Assembly (NCBI RefSeq): GCF_001584185.1
Contig: NZ_CP013234.1
Coordinates: 4,216,001 to 4,280,000, forward strand
Length of the DNA: 64,000 nt
Direction of reading: 5' to 3'
From: Collimonas pratensis
GTDB lineage: Bacteria; Pseudomonadota; Gammaproteobacteria; Burkholderiales; Burkholderiaceae_D
Shown here one piece after another: positions 8,777 through 17,551 of this stretch. Every line of letters begins with the position of its first letter. Positions within the stretch are counted from its first letter, which is position 1. The translations under genes were made by a program, and so were the position numbers. Under the pieces are notes generated by a model. That model made no database searches. It was not told where the DNA came from and saw nothing but the letters and a program-made list of their open reading frames with translations.

Positions 8777-10276
8777 ATGAGCCGTCTGACCTTTAACCGC
8801 AGCGCCATCGCCGTCGCCGTTCTGCTTGTCGCCGGCGGCGCTTACCTGCATTCCAGGAATGGCGATATCGGCATCGACAACGCCAACGCCGCAGTGCCGG
8901 CGGCCATCACAGCGCCAGTCGCCAGTCCGGCGCCGGTTGGCAATGCGGCGCCCGCAGTCGCCGTGGCCACCGACTTCTCCAGCATCGTCGAGCGCGCCGG
9001 CCCGGCGGTGGTCAACATCAGCGTCACCGGCAAGGCCAAGCAGAGCGCCGTCTCCGACCAGGATGACGACTCCGGCCTCGATCCCAACGATCCGTTTTCA
9101 CAATTCTTCAAGCGCTTCGGCCCGCAGCTGCAGATCCCGCGCCATCCACAAATCATGCGCGGCGAAGGCTCGGGTTTCATCATCGGCACCGACGGCCTGA
9201 TCCTGACCAACGCCCACGTCGTCGAAGGCGCCTCGGAAGTCACCGTCAAGCTGACCGACCGCCGCGAATTCAAGGCCAAGGTGCTGGGCTCCGACAAGCA
9301 AAGCGACATCGCCGTGATCCGTATCGATGCCAAGAACCTGCCGACGGTACAGATCGGCAATCCGGCCCTGACCCGCGTCGGCGAGCCGGTGCTGGCGATA
9401 GGCTCGCCTTACGGCTTTGAAAACACCGCCACCGCCGGCATCGTCAGCGCCAAGTCACGCTCGCTGCCGGACGACACTTATGTGCCGTTCATCCAGACCG
9501 ACGTCGCCGTCAATCCCGGCAACTCGGGCGGCCCGCTGTTCAACATCAAGGGTGAAGTGATCGGCATCAATTCGCAGATCTACAGCCAGACCGGCGGCTA
9601 CCAGGGCTTGTCGTTTGCGATTCCGATCGACGTCGCCACCAAGGTCGAACAGCAGCTGGTGGCGCACGGCAAGGTCACCCGCAGCCATCTTGGCGTCAGC
9701 GTGCAGGAAGTCAACCAGGCCCTGGCCGAATCGTTCGGCCTGAAGAGCGCCGCCGGCGCCCTGGTCAGCTCGGTCGACAAAGGCAGTCCGGCCGACAAGG
9801 GCGGCATGCAGACAGGCGACGTCATCCTGCGCTTCAACGGCCAGGCCATCAATCACTCGGCCGACCTGCCGAGCCTGGTGGCTGACACCGCTCCCGGTAC
9901 TTCCAGCACGATCGAAGTGATCCGCGGCGGCCAAAGCAAGACCCTGACCGTCAAGCTGACCGAAGCCACGCCGCTGAAAATCGCCGGCAAGGACAACGGC
10001 AGCGATTCACAGGGACGACTGGGCCTGGCCTTGCGCGAACTCAGTCCGGACGAACAGCAGCAGGTCGGCATCCGCGGCGGACTGGTGGTGGAAGACGCCA
10101 GCGGGCCGTCGGCGCTGGCCGGCATCCAGCGCGGCGATGTGATACTGTCGCTCAACGGCAAGCCGGTCAACAGCGTCGAGCAGCTGCGCCAGCTGGTCAG
10201 CAAGGCCGGCAAGAACGTCGCCCTGCTGGTGCAGCGTGACAAAGACAAGATCTTCGTTCCTTTGAACCTGGGCTAA
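8777..10276 (+). CDS. degP: DegP/MucD-family periplasmic serine protease (HtrA)
   Basis: The start at 8777 has GAAGGAG seven bases upstream and gives a 499-residue protein with an N-terminal hydrophobic signal or anchor (about 8-24). The trypsin-like domain shows the whole triad: TNAHVVEGA (His), SDIAVIRID (Asp) and PGNSGGPLF (Ser). Two PDZ domains follow (about 290-380 and 400-495, with SPADKGGMQTGDVI and SALAGIQRGDVI). Such proteases degrade or refold misfolded envelope proteins. Its place just after a two-component system resembles other Burkholderiales, where degP/mucD genes sit beside envelope regulators. An AT-rich stretch at 8695-8750 probably carries its own promoter. Confidence 0.93.
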   Translation: MSRLTFNRSAIAVAVLLVAGGAYLHSRNGDIGIDNANAAVPAAITAPVASPAPVGNAAPAVAVATDFSSIVERAGPAVVNISVTGKAKQSAVSDQDDDSGLDPNDPFSQFFKRFGPQLQIPRHPQIMRGEGSGFIIGTDGLILTNAHVVEGASEVTVKLTDRREFKAKVLGSDKQSDIAVIRIDAKNLPTVQIGNPALTRVGEPVLAIGSPYGFENTATAGIVSAKSRSLPDDTYVPFIQTDVAVNPGNSGGPLFNIKGEVIGINSQIYSQTGGYQGLSFAIPIDVATKVEQQLVAHGKVTRSHLGVSVQEVNQALAESFGLKSAAGALVSSVDKGSPADKGGMQTGDVILRFNGQAINHSADLPSLVADTAPGTSSTIEVIRGGQSKTLTVKLTEATPLKIAGKDNGSDSQGRLGLALRELSPDEQQQVGIRGGLVVEDASGPSALAGIQRGDVILSLNGKPVNSVEQLRQLVSKAGKNVALLVQRDKDKIFVPLNLG

Positions 10277-10304
10277 ATCCCACACGACGGAAAGCGGGGC
10301 AGTG

Positions 10305-10610
10305 ATGTTCAATCCGATAAAGAACCATAATTTATCGCAGCACATCCTGCCCTCCTCCGCCACCATGATCGGCGTCTGCATCACCGCGTTGTCGATTATC
10401 AAACTCGCAAGATTCAGCGGCCTGGCCATCTGGCTCAGCCACCTGCTGGCGCTCAACAGCCTGGTGTTCCTCACCAGCGGCGTGCTCTCTTACGCATCGA
10501 TGCGTTCGCGCCAGAGCACGCGTCTCGAACAATATGCCGATATCGCCTTCATCTTCGGCCTCACCCTGCTCAGTTTGTCGACCGTCTTCATGGCCGTCGT
10601 GATTGACTGA
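10305..10610 (+). CDS. Small membrane protein of unknown function
   Basis: The product of about 101 residues has two or three hydrophobic segments (about 22-40, 46-62 and 82-100: LAIWLSHLLALNSLVFLTSG and IAFIFGLTLLSLSTVFMAVVI), so it is probably an inner-membrane protein. A GTG directly before the ATG could also serve as the start. It follows the protease by 28 bp on the same strand and may be co-transcribed. I do not recognise a family. Confidence 0.65.
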   Translation: MFNPIKNHNLSQHILPSSATMIGVCITALSIIKLARFSGLAIWLSHLLALNSLVFLTSGVLSYASMRSRQSTRLEQYADIAFIFGLTLLSLSTVFMAVVID

Positions 10611-10640
10611 ACATTCCGGATTGAATTCTCATTCACCCAA

Positions 10641-10733
10641 AGTTATTCACAGAATCTGTGGATAGTCCTGTTGATAACCTCTGTCAACATCCTCTATGTA
10701 ACTGATCTATATGGATTTTTTTGTCGTGCTTAA
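10641..10733 (+). repeat. Dispersed 90-bp repeat with DnaA-box-like words, copy 3
   Basis: This copy reads AGTTATTCACAGAATCTGTGG, ATAGTCCTGTTGATAAC, then AACTGATCTATATGGA, seven T and GTGCTTA, in the same order as the copies at 6.3-6.5 kb. It occupies part of the 10611-11092 gap, in which I see no gene. Confidence 0.72.
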
Positions 10734-11092
10734 TGTTGTGCGCGATATTGGCTGAAGTGCCCAAAAAAGCGGCAATCGAAGCCTTGGATTCGATTGTTCC
10801 GGCCATGGCCAAAAATTTGAACGAGCGATCGGTTTGATTGGCAGATCAACTTGCCTAGGCTTTGATTGAACCCGTACACTACCTAGGCCGTCCAACCGCG
10901 TAGTGCTGTCCAGCGCTGCCACCAAGAGACAATATTTAATGCTTTAGCAAGCAATCCCTCGCCAGCAAATATAATTCGAAAAAATATTGCGCGGCTGTCG
11001 ATTCAGGCCTCCGCCCTTCGACTAGTTAGCAGATGCGGGATTTAAGCGGCCAAGGACTACGTAAGGCAACCACAACCAATGGAGATTTCAAG

Positions 11093-11527
11093 ATGCGATT
11101 CATGATCATACGCAAGGCCGACAAAGCAACCGAAGCAGGCGAAATGCCAAGCGAAGAGCTGCTGACGGCGATGATAAAGTACAACGAAGAAATGATACAG
11201 GCCGGCGTCATGCTGGCCGGCGAAGGCTTGCAACCCAGCGCCAAGGGCGCGCGCATCAAGTTCTCCGGCGGCAAGCCAACCGTGCTCGACGGCCCCTTCG
11301 CCGAAACCAAGGAATTGATTGCCGGCTTCACCATGATCCAGGTCAAGTCAAAGCAGGAAGCGCTCGAATGGGTCAAGCGCTGGCCACCGCTGGACGCAAA
11401 TGGCGGCGTCGAACTGGAGCTGCGCCAGGTATTCGAAGCAGAAGATTTCGGCGACGAGCTGACGCCGGAACTGCGCGAAGCCGAAGAACGCCTGCGCCGC
11501 CAGGCCAGCGACAACAGCAAACTTTAA
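11093..11527 (+). CDS. YCII-related (DGPF-domain) protein
   Basis: The start at 11093 follows GGAGA. The 144-residue protein carries the DGPF signature of this group (VLDGPFAETKELIAGF, about residues 64-79) and the C-terminal pattern EALEWVKRWP. YCII-like proteins have a dimeric ferredoxin-like fold with a possible His-Asp active site. Stand-alone DGPF proteins are often encoded beside ECF sigma factors or SRPBCC proteins. Here it leads a three-gene group with an SRPBCC and a VOC gene, but no sigma-factor gene is present. Confidence 0.85.
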   Translation: MRFMIIRKADKATEAGEMPSEELLTAMIKYNEEMIQAGVMLAGEGLQPSAKGARIKFSGGKPTVLDGPFAETKELIAGFTMIQVKSKQEALEWVKRWPPLDANGGVELELRQVFEAEDFGDELTPELREAEERLRRQASDNSKL

Positions 11528-11557
11528 TCCTGCCATCCATCGACCAGCGGAGAACCC

Positions 11558-12085
11558 ATGCTCAAGACCATCGCCATCGTTATTGTCGTCGCCATCGCCG
11601 CGATCCTAGGCTATGCCACGTTGCGGCCAGACGATTTCCGCGTCCAGCGCTCTGTCACGATCAAGGCGCCGCCGGAAAAAATCTTTGCCCTGATCGACGA
11701 CTTCCACGCATGGGGCAGCTGGTCGCCTTTCGAACAGCTGGATCCAGGCATGAAGCGCAGTTTCAGCGGCGCCGCCAGCGGCAAGGGCGCGGCCTATGCC
11801 TGGGACAGCACGGGCAAGGCCGGCGCCGGCAGCATGGAGATCAAGGAGTCTACGCCGCCCAGCAAGATCCTGATCAAGCTGGATTTCACGAAACCGCTGG
11901 AAGGCCACAACACGGCTGAATTCAGCATCGACACCCAAGGCGACAGCAGCAAGGTCACTTGGGCCATGTATGGACCATCGCCCTATGTCGCCAAGGTGAT
12001 GGGCATCTTTTTCAGCATGGACAATATGATCGGCAAGGATTTTGAAACCGGTCTCGCCACCCTGAAAAGCGTTGCAGAAAAATAA
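11558..12085 (+). CDS. SRPBCC-family protein with N-terminal membrane anchor
   Basis: The 175-residue protein opens with a hydrophobic segment (about 4-22), then the polyketide-cyclase/dehydrase-like fold (RSVTIKAPPEKIFALIDDFHAWGSWSPFE), and ends with DFETGLATLKSVAEK. This architecture is common in proteobacteria for SRPBCC proteins of unknown substrate. It follows the YCII gene by 30 bp and precedes the VOC gene by 57 bp on the same strand. Confidence 0.85.
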   Translation: MLKTIAIVIVVAIAAILGYATLRPDDFRVQRSVTIKAPPEKIFALIDDFHAWGSWSPFEQLDPGMKRSFSGAASGKGAAYAWDSTGKAGAGSMEIKESTPPSKILIKLDFTKPLEGHNTAEFSIDTQGDSSKVTWAMYGPSPYVAKVMGIFFSMDNMIGKDFETGLATLKSVAEK

Positions 12086-12142
12086 GCGACGAGCATCCCT
12101 TTCCGCATTTCCATCATTCGTCATCCACTACAGGAGCATGTC

Positions 12143-12553
12143 ATGCAATTGCACCCCTACCTCAATTTCAACGGTACCTGCGACGCTGCCTTCAAGTTCT
12201 ATGAAAAAGTCCTGGGCGGGAAAATCACCCTCAAGCTGCGCTTCGGCGAAACCCCGATGGCCGATCAATGCCCGCCGGGCTCACAAGATCAGATTGCCCA
12301 CGTGCGCCTCGAATCCGGCAGCATGGTGCTGCTGGGTTCCGACTGCCCGCCCGAGTATTTCGAAAAAGCCCAGGGCACCGTGCTCTCGCTCAACGTCGAC
12401 AGCATCGCCGAGGCGGAGCGCGTATTCAATGCCTTGAAAGAAAACGGCAGCGTCAAGATGCCCCTGGAAAAAACCTTCTGGGCAGTCCGTTTCGCCATGC
12501 TGACCGACCAGTTCGGCACGCCTTGGATGGTCAACTGCGAGAAAGACAACTGA
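12143..12553 (+). CDS. VOC-family (PhnB/glyoxalase-like) protein
   Basis: This 136-residue protein has the PhnB-like vicinal-oxygen-chelate pattern: PYLNFNGTCDAAFKFYEKVLGG at the start, a central HVRLESGSMVLLGSD, and the end RFAMLTDQFGTPWMVNCEK. CAGGAG stands eight bases before the ATG. Members of this subgroup dimerise and bind metal, but few have known substrates. It is the last gene of the YCII-SRPBCC-VOC group. Confidence 0.88.
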   Translation: MQLHPYLNFNGTCDAAFKFYEKVLGGKITLKLRFGETPMADQCPPGSQDQIAHVRLESGSMVLLGSDCPPEYFEKAQGTVLSLNVDSIAEAERVFNALKENGSVKMPLEKTFWAVRFAMLTDQFGTPWMVNCEKDN

Positions 12554-12584
12554 TCGGTACGCAACCGCAGGTACTCCGTGGTCC

Positions 12585-12647
12585 GTCAATTGGGGTCAGA
12601 GTAATTTTCGCAAAAAGCCGCGAAAAAAAACTCTGACCCCAATTGAC
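12585..12647. repeat. GGGGTCAGAGT long hairpin, copy 1
   Basis: Perfect 18-bp inverted arms GTCAATTGGGGTCAGAGT (12585-12602) and its complement (12630-12647) enclose an A-rich 27-base loop containing CGCAAAAAGCCGCG. The flank ACTCCGTGGTCC before the left arm is shared with copies at 12995 and 38045. This type of repeat is known from genomes with REP-associated tyrosine transposases. Confidence 0.82.
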
Positions 12648-12718
12648 TATTGCGCCGTGGTTTTGACGTTGGGGTTGGGGTTGGGGTTGCTTTTGAAGTA
12701 CCCCGCATGCGGACGTTG

Positions 12719-12896
12719 CCAAATCCGGCGCGCGCCAGCCGGGAATTGTGAGGGGCATGTTTGAGCCGAAGGCGAGTTTTGCCCCTCACCCGGCTGGCGC
12801 GCGCCGGATTTGGGGACCCGACCGAAGGGAGGGCAACGGCTGTGCGGTCGCCTTTTCTTTGCCTACTTTCTTTTGGCGAAGCAAAAGAAAGTAGGC
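12719..12896. repeat. Two nested long hairpins between GGGGTCAGAGT copies
   Basis: A 25-bp perfect inverted repeat (arms at 12719-12743 and 12789-12813, core CGGCGCGCGCC) encloses a second 9-bp stem (TGAGGGGCA and TGCCCCTCA). A further 15-bp stem follows (GCCTACTTTCTTTTG at 12861-12875 and complement at 12882-12896). No reading frame here looks real. The AAAGAAAGTAGGC hairpin is a familiar dispersed repeat in beta- and gamma-proteobacteria. Confidence 0.75.
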
Positions 12897-12994
12897 GGCT
12901 GCCGGGCCGCTCCCGGCTTGTATCCACGGAGTAGCTGCGGTGTTATCAACCCGCAGGCCGTTCTTAGCGTGCCAAGGCATGCACTCCGTGGAAC

Positions 12995-13057
12995 GTCAAA
13001 TGGGGTCAGAGTAATTTTCGCAAAAGGCCGCGAAAAAAAACTCTGACCCCATTTGAC
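12995..13057. repeat. GGGGTCAGAGT long hairpin, copy 2
   Basis: Perfect 18-bp arms GTCAAATGGGGTCAGAGT and complement, with a loop almost the same as copy 1 (CGCAAAAGGCCGCG). The right end overlaps the stop codon of the small gene on the minus strand at 13057. With copy 1 it brackets about 350 bp of hairpin-rich sequence. Confidence 0.82.
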
Positions 13058-13284
13058 TACAGCAGTGGTGTTTTGGTGACGGTTACGCGGTCGATGAAGA
13101 ATTCGCCGTCTATGCATTTACGGTGCGGCACGCCAGCCACCTTGAATCCCGGGCCGCCTTCTGCCACCCAGATGCGGGCAACGGTATCGAACTCCTCTAC
13201 CTCCAGCCCCAGCATCGCTGCAGACAACACAAACTGCGCCCCGTCCTTTTGCCTGTCACGAATTTCGTCTATCGTCTTTGCCAT
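13057..13284 (-). CDS. Small protein of unknown function
   Basis: The 75-residue product (starts MAKTIDEIRDRQKDG, ends KTPLL) has a convincing soluble protein pattern with an amphipathic N-terminal helix and beta-rich middle (FKVAGVPHRKCIDGEFFIDRVTV). No clear ribosome-binding site precedes the ATG. The stop codon lies on the last base of a long hairpin repeat, so the original C-terminus may have been changed by the insertion. I do not recognise a family. Confidence 0.6.
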   Translation of the reverse strand: MAKTIDEIRDRQKDGAQFVLSAAMLGLEVEEFDTVARIWVAEGGPGFKVAGVPHRKCIDGEFFIDRVTVTKTPLL

Positions 13285-13319
13285 ATTTTCAATCTACTTT
13301 TACAGTTCCAGTTAAATCA

Positions 13320-13796
13320 TCAAGCATCGCGCAACAGCTCGCGCGGCAATTCATAGGTTTCCTTGATCGCCTGCAGCACGATATTCGAACGGATATCCTG
13401 CACGCCCGGGATCTTGTACAGCTTCTCCAGCACGAACGCCGAATAATGCTTGAGGTTGCGCGCCTTCACCCGCAACAGGTAATTGGCGTCGCCCGTAATG
13501 ATATAGGAGCCAACCACCTCCGGATAATTCTGCAAAGCCTGCATGAAATTCTCATGCCAGCTTTCCACATCGCGCCGCATCGTCACCTGCACGAACACAT
13601 CCAGTTCCAGGCCCAGCTTCTCCGGACTCAGCAAAGCGCTGTAACGGCTGATGATGCCCTCCTCCTCCAGGATCCGCACCCGCCGCAAACAGGACGAAGG
13701 CGACAGGAACACCTGCTCCGCCAGGTCCTGGTTACTGATGCGGCCATTCTGCTGCAACAGCGTCAGAATGTTCAAATCGATGGTATCGAGCTGCAT
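13320..13796 (-). CDS. kynR: Lrp/AsnC-family regulator, probable kynurenine-operon regulator
   Basis: The 158-residue protein has the AsnC-type helix-turn-helix (IDLNILTLLQQNGRISNQDLAEQVFLSPSSCLRRVRILEEEG, residues about 5-45) and the C-terminal RAM ligand-binding domain (GDANYLLRVKARNLKHYSAFV). It diverges from the kynBUA operon across a 141-bp AT-rich region. In Pseudomonas and Burkholderia the Lrp-type KynR lies in this same place and activates the operon in response to kynurenine, so this role is inferred from family and context. The A/T-rich inverted stretch around 13805-13860 is the likely binding region. Confidence 0.85.
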   Translation of the reverse strand: MQLDTIDLNILTLLQQNGRISNQDLAEQVFLSPSSCLRRVRILEEEGIISRYSALLSPEKLGLELDVFVQVTMRRDVESWHENFMQALQNYPEVVGSYIITGDANYLLRVKARNLKHYSAFVLEKLYKIPGVQDIRSNIVLQAIKETYELPRELLRDA

Positions 13797-13937
13797 TGAA
13801 ATTATCTTTCAATATTTATAGTTAATATCTAAATATATTCTAAAATTAATGCAAATTTTACAGCAATTTCGTATAAAAATTCCAAGCCGCTCGCCTAAAA
13901 TAATTCCATCGATCCAGTCCGGCCAAAGGAGAAAGCC

Positions 13938-14591
13938 ATCGCTACCGCACAACACATCTGGGACATCAGCCCGCTGCTCGCCGCCAGCATCCCGGTCTGG
14001 CCCGGCGACACCCCCTTCAGCGCCCAGGCCACCTGGGAAATCGCCGACGGCTGCCCGGTACACGTCAGCCGCATCACGCTTTCCACCCACACCGGCGCCC
14101 ATACCGATGCCCCCAGCCACTACGACACCCAGGGCCTGGCGATAGACCAGGTGCCGCTGGATGCCTATATCGGCCCATGCCGCGTGATCCACTGCATAGG
14201 CGCCACGCCGGTCAGGCCGGAAGATATCGCACACGCCTTGGCGGATATCCCTCCGCGCGTGCTGTTGCGCACCTACGCCAAGGCCCCGCAGGAACAGTGG
14301 GATCCAGCCTTTGCCGCCGTCGCGCCGGACACCATCGCCATGCTGGCACAGCATGGCGTGCGCCTGGTCGGCATCGATACGCCCTCGCTCGATCCGCAGG
14401 AATCCAAGACCATGGCGGCCCACCACGCAGTCAAGCAGCACGGCATGGCCATCCTCGAAGGCATCGTGCTCGATGCGGTCGCCGCGGGCGACTACGAACT
14501 GATCGCTCTGCCCTTACGTCTTGCCGGCATGGACGCCAGTCCCGTACGCGCCATCTTGCGCCCTCTTTCATCAACAGGAATCCAGTCATGA
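13938..14591 (+). CDS. kynB: Arylformamidase (kynurenine formamidase) KynB with apparent ATC start codon
   Basis: KynB hydrolyses N-formylkynurenine to kynurenine and formate. The reading frame that contains the family's metal-binding motif ([14 protein letters not shown], about residues 48-61) has no ATG, GTG or TTG between the upstream stop TAA at 13896 and a GTG at 14151 that would remove the active site. AAAGGAG lies six bases before an ATC codon at 13938, and translation from there gives [13 protein letters not shown], matching the usual KynB start of a few residues before the WDISP block, with 217 residues in all. ATC is a rare start codon; the other reading is an ATG lost by mutation or sequencing error. 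The TGA overlaps the kynU ATG. Confidence 0.85.
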   Translation: MATAQHIWDISPLLAASIPVWPGDTPFSAQATWEIADGCPVHVSRITLSTHTGAHTDAPSHYDTQGLAIDQVPLDAYIGPCRVIHCIGATPVRPEDIAHALADIPPRVLLRTYAKAPQEQWDPAFAAVAPDTIAMLAQHGVRLVGIDTPSLDPQESKTMAAHHAVKQHGMAILEGIVLDAVAAGDYELIALPLRLAGMDASPVRAILRPLSSTGIQS

Positions 14592-15850
14592 CCAACACCA
14601 TAGACAGCCGTACCGCCTGCCAGGCGCTCGACGCCGACGACCCGCTGGCGCCGCTGCGCGCACAGTTCGACCTGCCGCCCGGCGTCATCTACCTGGACGG
14701 CAATTCGCTCGGCGCCCGCCCGCGCGCGGCGCTGCAGCGGGCCCAGCAAGTGATCCAGCAGGAATGGGGCGTCGACCTGATCCGCAGCTGGAACAAGGCC
14801 GGCTGGTTCGATCTGCCGGCCCGCCTCGGCAACCAGCTAGCGCCGCTGATCGGCGCCAAGGACAATGAAGTGGTGATCACCGATTCCACCTCGATCAACC
14901 TGTTCAAGCTGCTGGCCGGTGCGCTGCAGCTGCAAACCGCCAAAGCGGATGCGGCGACACGCAAGGTGATCGTCACCGAACGCGACAATTTTCCAACCGA
15001 TATCTACATGGCGCAGGGTCTTACCGAATGGCTGGACCGTGGCTACCGCATCCACCTGATCGACTCGCCGCAGGAACTGGCCAGCGCCGTCAACGCCGAG
15101 ACCGCGGTGCTGATGCTGACCCACGTCAATTACCGCAGCGGCCACCTGCACGACATGCAGGCGGTCACCGCCGCCGCGCAAGAACAAGGTGCACTGGTGC
15201 TATGGGACCTGGCGCATTCGGCCGGCGCCTTGCCGATCGACCTGCATGCGGCCAATGCCGACTTCGCCGTCGGCTGTACCTACAAATATTTGAACGGCGG
15301 CCCGGGCGCGCCGGCCTTTGCCTGGATCGCGCCACGCCACCACGCGCAGTTCCGCCAGCCGCTGTCAGGCTGGTGGGGCCATCGCGCGCCGTTCACCATG
15401 CAACCCGGATTCACCCCGGTGGACGGCATCCGGCGCGCGCTGTGCGGCACCCAGCCCATCGTTTCGATGGCCCTGGTGGAATGCGGCTTGGACATCTTCG
15501 CGCAAACCGACATGCTAGCGCTGCGCAAGAAATCGCTGGCGCTCACCGACCTGTTCATCAGTCTGGTGGAGAGCCGCTGCGCCGGCCTCGACCTGACGCT
15601 GGTGACGCCGTGCGCCCATGCCGAGCGCGGCAGCCATGTCAGTTTCGCCCACGCGCACGGCTACGGCATCATGCGCGAGCTGATCGCGCGCGGCGTCATC
15701 GGCGACTACCGCGAACCGCAAGTGATGCGCTTCGGCTTCACGCCGCTGTACACCGGTTTCTGCGATGTCTGGGACGCCGTCGAAACGCTGCGCCAGATCG
15801 TCGCCGGCAAAGAATATCAAATCAACGCGCAGCAAGAAGCCGTCACCTAG
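14588..15850 (+). CDS. kynU: Kynureninase
   Basis: KynU is a PLP enzyme that splits kynurenine to anthranilate and alanine. The 420-residue product is of normal length and shows [11 protein letters not shown] near the N-terminus, the PLP-lysine block [13 protein letters not shown] (about 230-242) and the WWGHR motif. The ATG overlaps the kynB stop (ATGA), so expression is coupled to kynB and any weakness of the kynB start would matter here. It is followed ten bases later by kynA. Confidence 0.95.
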   Translation: MTNTIDSRTACQALDADDPLAPLRAQFDLPPGVIYLDGNSLGARPRAALQRAQQVIQQEWGVDLIRSWNKAGWFDLPARLGNQLAPLIGAKDNEVVITDSTSINLFKLLAGALQLQTAKADAATRKVIVTERDNFPTDIYMAQGLTEWLDRGYRIHLIDSPQELASAVNAETAVLMLTHVNYRSGHLHDMQAVTAAAQEQGALVLWDLAHSAGALPIDLHAANADFAVGCTYKYLNGGPGAPAFAWIAPRHHAQFRQPLSGWWGHRAPFTMQPGFTPVDGIRRALCGTQPIVSMALVECGLDIFAQTDMLALRKKSLALTDLFISLVESRCAGLDLTLVTPCAHAERGSHVSFAHAHGYGIMRELIARGVIGDYREPQVMRFGFTPLYTGFCDVWDAVETLRQIVAGKEYQINAQQEAVT

Positions 15851-15860
15851 GAGACAAGAG

Positions 15861-16703
15861 ATGGAATGCCCTTATAAGCCGAACGAGAGCTGGCATGGCG
15901 CGCAAATGGAGTTCAAGGAAGACATGAGCTACGGCGATTACCTGGCGCTGGACCAGGTCTTGTCGGCGCAGCGTCCGCTTTCGCCCAACCATAATGAAAT
16001 GCTGTTCATCATCCAGCACCAGACCAGCGAACTGTGGATGAAACTGATGCTGCACGAGCTGCACGCGGTGCGCCGCCAGCTGCGCGCCAATGAACTGGCG
16101 CCGGCTTTCAAGATGATGGCGCGGGTGGCGCGCATCATGGACCAGCTGGTGCATGCCTGGGATGTGCTGGCGACCATGACGCCGCCGGAATACACCGCGA
16201 TCCGGCCCTACCTGGGCCATTCGTCGGGCTTCCAGTCCTACCAGTACCGGGAAATCGAATTCCTGCTCGGGAACAAGAACGCCGCCCTGCTGCAGGTGCA
16301 TCAGCAGTCGCCGGAATCCTATGCGCGCCTGCAAGATGCCTTGCTGCAGCCCTCGATCTATGACGAGGCGCTGATGCTGATGGCGCGCGCCGGCCTGGTG
16401 CTGGATCCGGCACGCCTGAACGCCGACTGGAGCAAGGCGACGGTCGCCGATGCCTCGGTGGAAGCGGCCTGGCTGACGGTATACAAGGCGCCGGACACGC
16501 ATTGGGAGCTGTATGAGCTGGCGGAAAAACTGGTCGACCTGGAAACCGCGTTCCGCTACTGGCGCTTCCGCCACCTGACCACGGTGGAGCGCATCATCGG
16601 CTTCAAGAAAGGCACCGGCGGCACCGAAGGCGCCAGCTATCTGAAGAAGATGCTGGACGTGGTGCTGTTCCCGGAACTGTTTTCCCTGCGTACGTCCTTA
16701 TAG
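15861..16703 (+). CDS. kynA: Tryptophan 2,3-dioxygenase
   Basis: KynA is a haem enzyme that opens the indole ring of L-tryptophan to N-formylkynurenine, the first step of the pathway finished by KynB and KynU. The 280-residue protein has the family blocks [48 protein letters not shown] and [40 protein letters not shown] gives a strong ribosome-binding site. The stop overlaps by six bases the end of the convergent gene on the other strand. Confidence 0.96.
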   Translation: MECPYKPNESWHGAQMEFKEDMSYGDYLALDQVLSAQRPLSPNHNEMLFIIQHQTSELWMKLMLHELHAVRRQLRANELAPAFKMMARVARIMDQLVHAWDVLATMTPPEYTAIRPYLGHSSGFQSYQYREIEFLLGNKNAALLQVHQQSPESYARLQDALLQPSIYDEALMLMARAGLVLDPARLNADWSKATVADASVEAAWLTVYKAPDTHWELYELAEKLVDLETAFRYWRFRHLTTVERIIGFKKGTGGTEGASYLKKMLDVVLFPELFSLRTSL

Positions 16704-17288
16704 AGCGGCCTTCTTGCGGCTGGCGGCATGCGCGCGCGCCTGCCTGACGTCGGCCGGATCGCAGCGCAGTTCCAGCAGCTGGTTGACGGCGATTTCATCG
16801 GCCAGCGAGGTGGCCGTCACGGTGGCCCCGAAGAAATCCGCATCCAGGCTGAGCGCATTGCAAATCCGCTTGCGGCCGGCTTCGTCCGGCGGCAGCTGCA
16901 AAACCACGGTGAGAAAATTGGGCGCCGCGCCGCCATCGGCGCTCTGTCCCGGCAAGCCGGGTGTCACCAGTGCGGCGGTCTGCGGTTGCACAAGCGCAGC
17001 CGCGAGCGGCACGCCAGCCCGCTCCAGCTCGGCCATGGCCACCACGACCGTGCTGTGCGGACCAGGCCACTTCTTGACGCCGCCGACCAGCACCGGCACG
17101 CCGCCGCTGACTTCGTATTCGGTTTCGGAAATTTTCTCGTAATGGAAAGGCTCCCAGCCGTCGACGCCGTGCTTGCGCATGGCCACCTGCTCCAGCAACT
17201 GGCTCTGCGGCGCGCCATTGCCGAGCATGCCGACATCGCTCAAGCCGCCGTCGCTGCCCGCAGTTGCTGCATTCAATGCGTCATCCAT
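16698..17288 (-). CDS. Protein of unknown function in nuclease operon
   Basis: With the start at 17288 (GAGG upstream) the product has 196 residues. It shows no membrane segment and no motif that I recognise. It contains a central [23 protein letters not shown] block and ends with a basic tail ([15 protein letters not shown]). It is the last of three closely packed genes on the minus strand (nuclease, an 81-residue protein, this one). The gap to the 81-residue gene is 17 bp. Confidence 0.7.
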   Translation of the reverse strand: MDDALNAATAGSDGGLSDVGMLGNGAPQSQLLEQVAMRKHGVDGWEPFHYEKISETEYEVSGGVPVLVGGVKKWPGPHSTVVVAMAELERAGVPLAAALVQPQTAALVTPGLPGQSADGGAAPNFLTVVLQLPPDEAGRKRICNALSLDADFFGATVTATSLADEIAVNQLLELRCDPADVRQARAHAASRKKAAL

Positions 17289-17305
17289 CTGCCTGCCTCT
17301 TGTAT

Positions 17306-17551
17306 TCAAAACGGATTGCTGACCTTGACCACCGGCGCAGCGGCGATCTTGTCCGGCAAGGTTTGCGATTCCAGTACCGCCACCACGTTGTCGAGCAGCG
17401 CCTGCAAGGTCTTTGCGTGCTCCAGTCCGGCCTGGTCCAGCGTCAGGTCGAGGTCGCCGAACAGGCTGACCCGGTCCAGGCGGTTTTCGACATTCAGCTT
17501 GCCGATGGCAAGGGTTGCGCTCTCATCGGCAAACGGTACAAATTTAGACAT
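17306..17551 (-). CDS. Small acidic protein of unknown function in nuclease operon
   Basis: The 81-residue protein (starts MSKFVPFADESATLAIG) contains a strand-like VENRLDRVSLFGDLDLTLD and helix LEHAKTLQALLDNVVAVLES. It overlaps the nuclease gene by eight bases, so translation is probably coupled. No known family. A role as partner or inhibitor of the nuclease is only a guess from position. Confidence 0.7.
   Translation of the reverse strand: MSKFVPFADESATLAIGKLNVENRLDRVSLFGDLDLTLDQAGLEHAKTLQALLDNVVAVLESQTLPDKIAAAPVVKVSNPF

Noticed and set aside
10707..10925. A 72-codon minus-strand frame in the gap after the small membrane protein
   Set aside because: It starts without a ribosome-binding site, has no protein pattern and runs into the dispersed repeat.
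12586..13046. Several short frames of 70-110 codons between the VOC gene and the small minus-strand gene
   Set aside because: They run through hairpin arms on both strands; the peptides are translations of inverted repeats.
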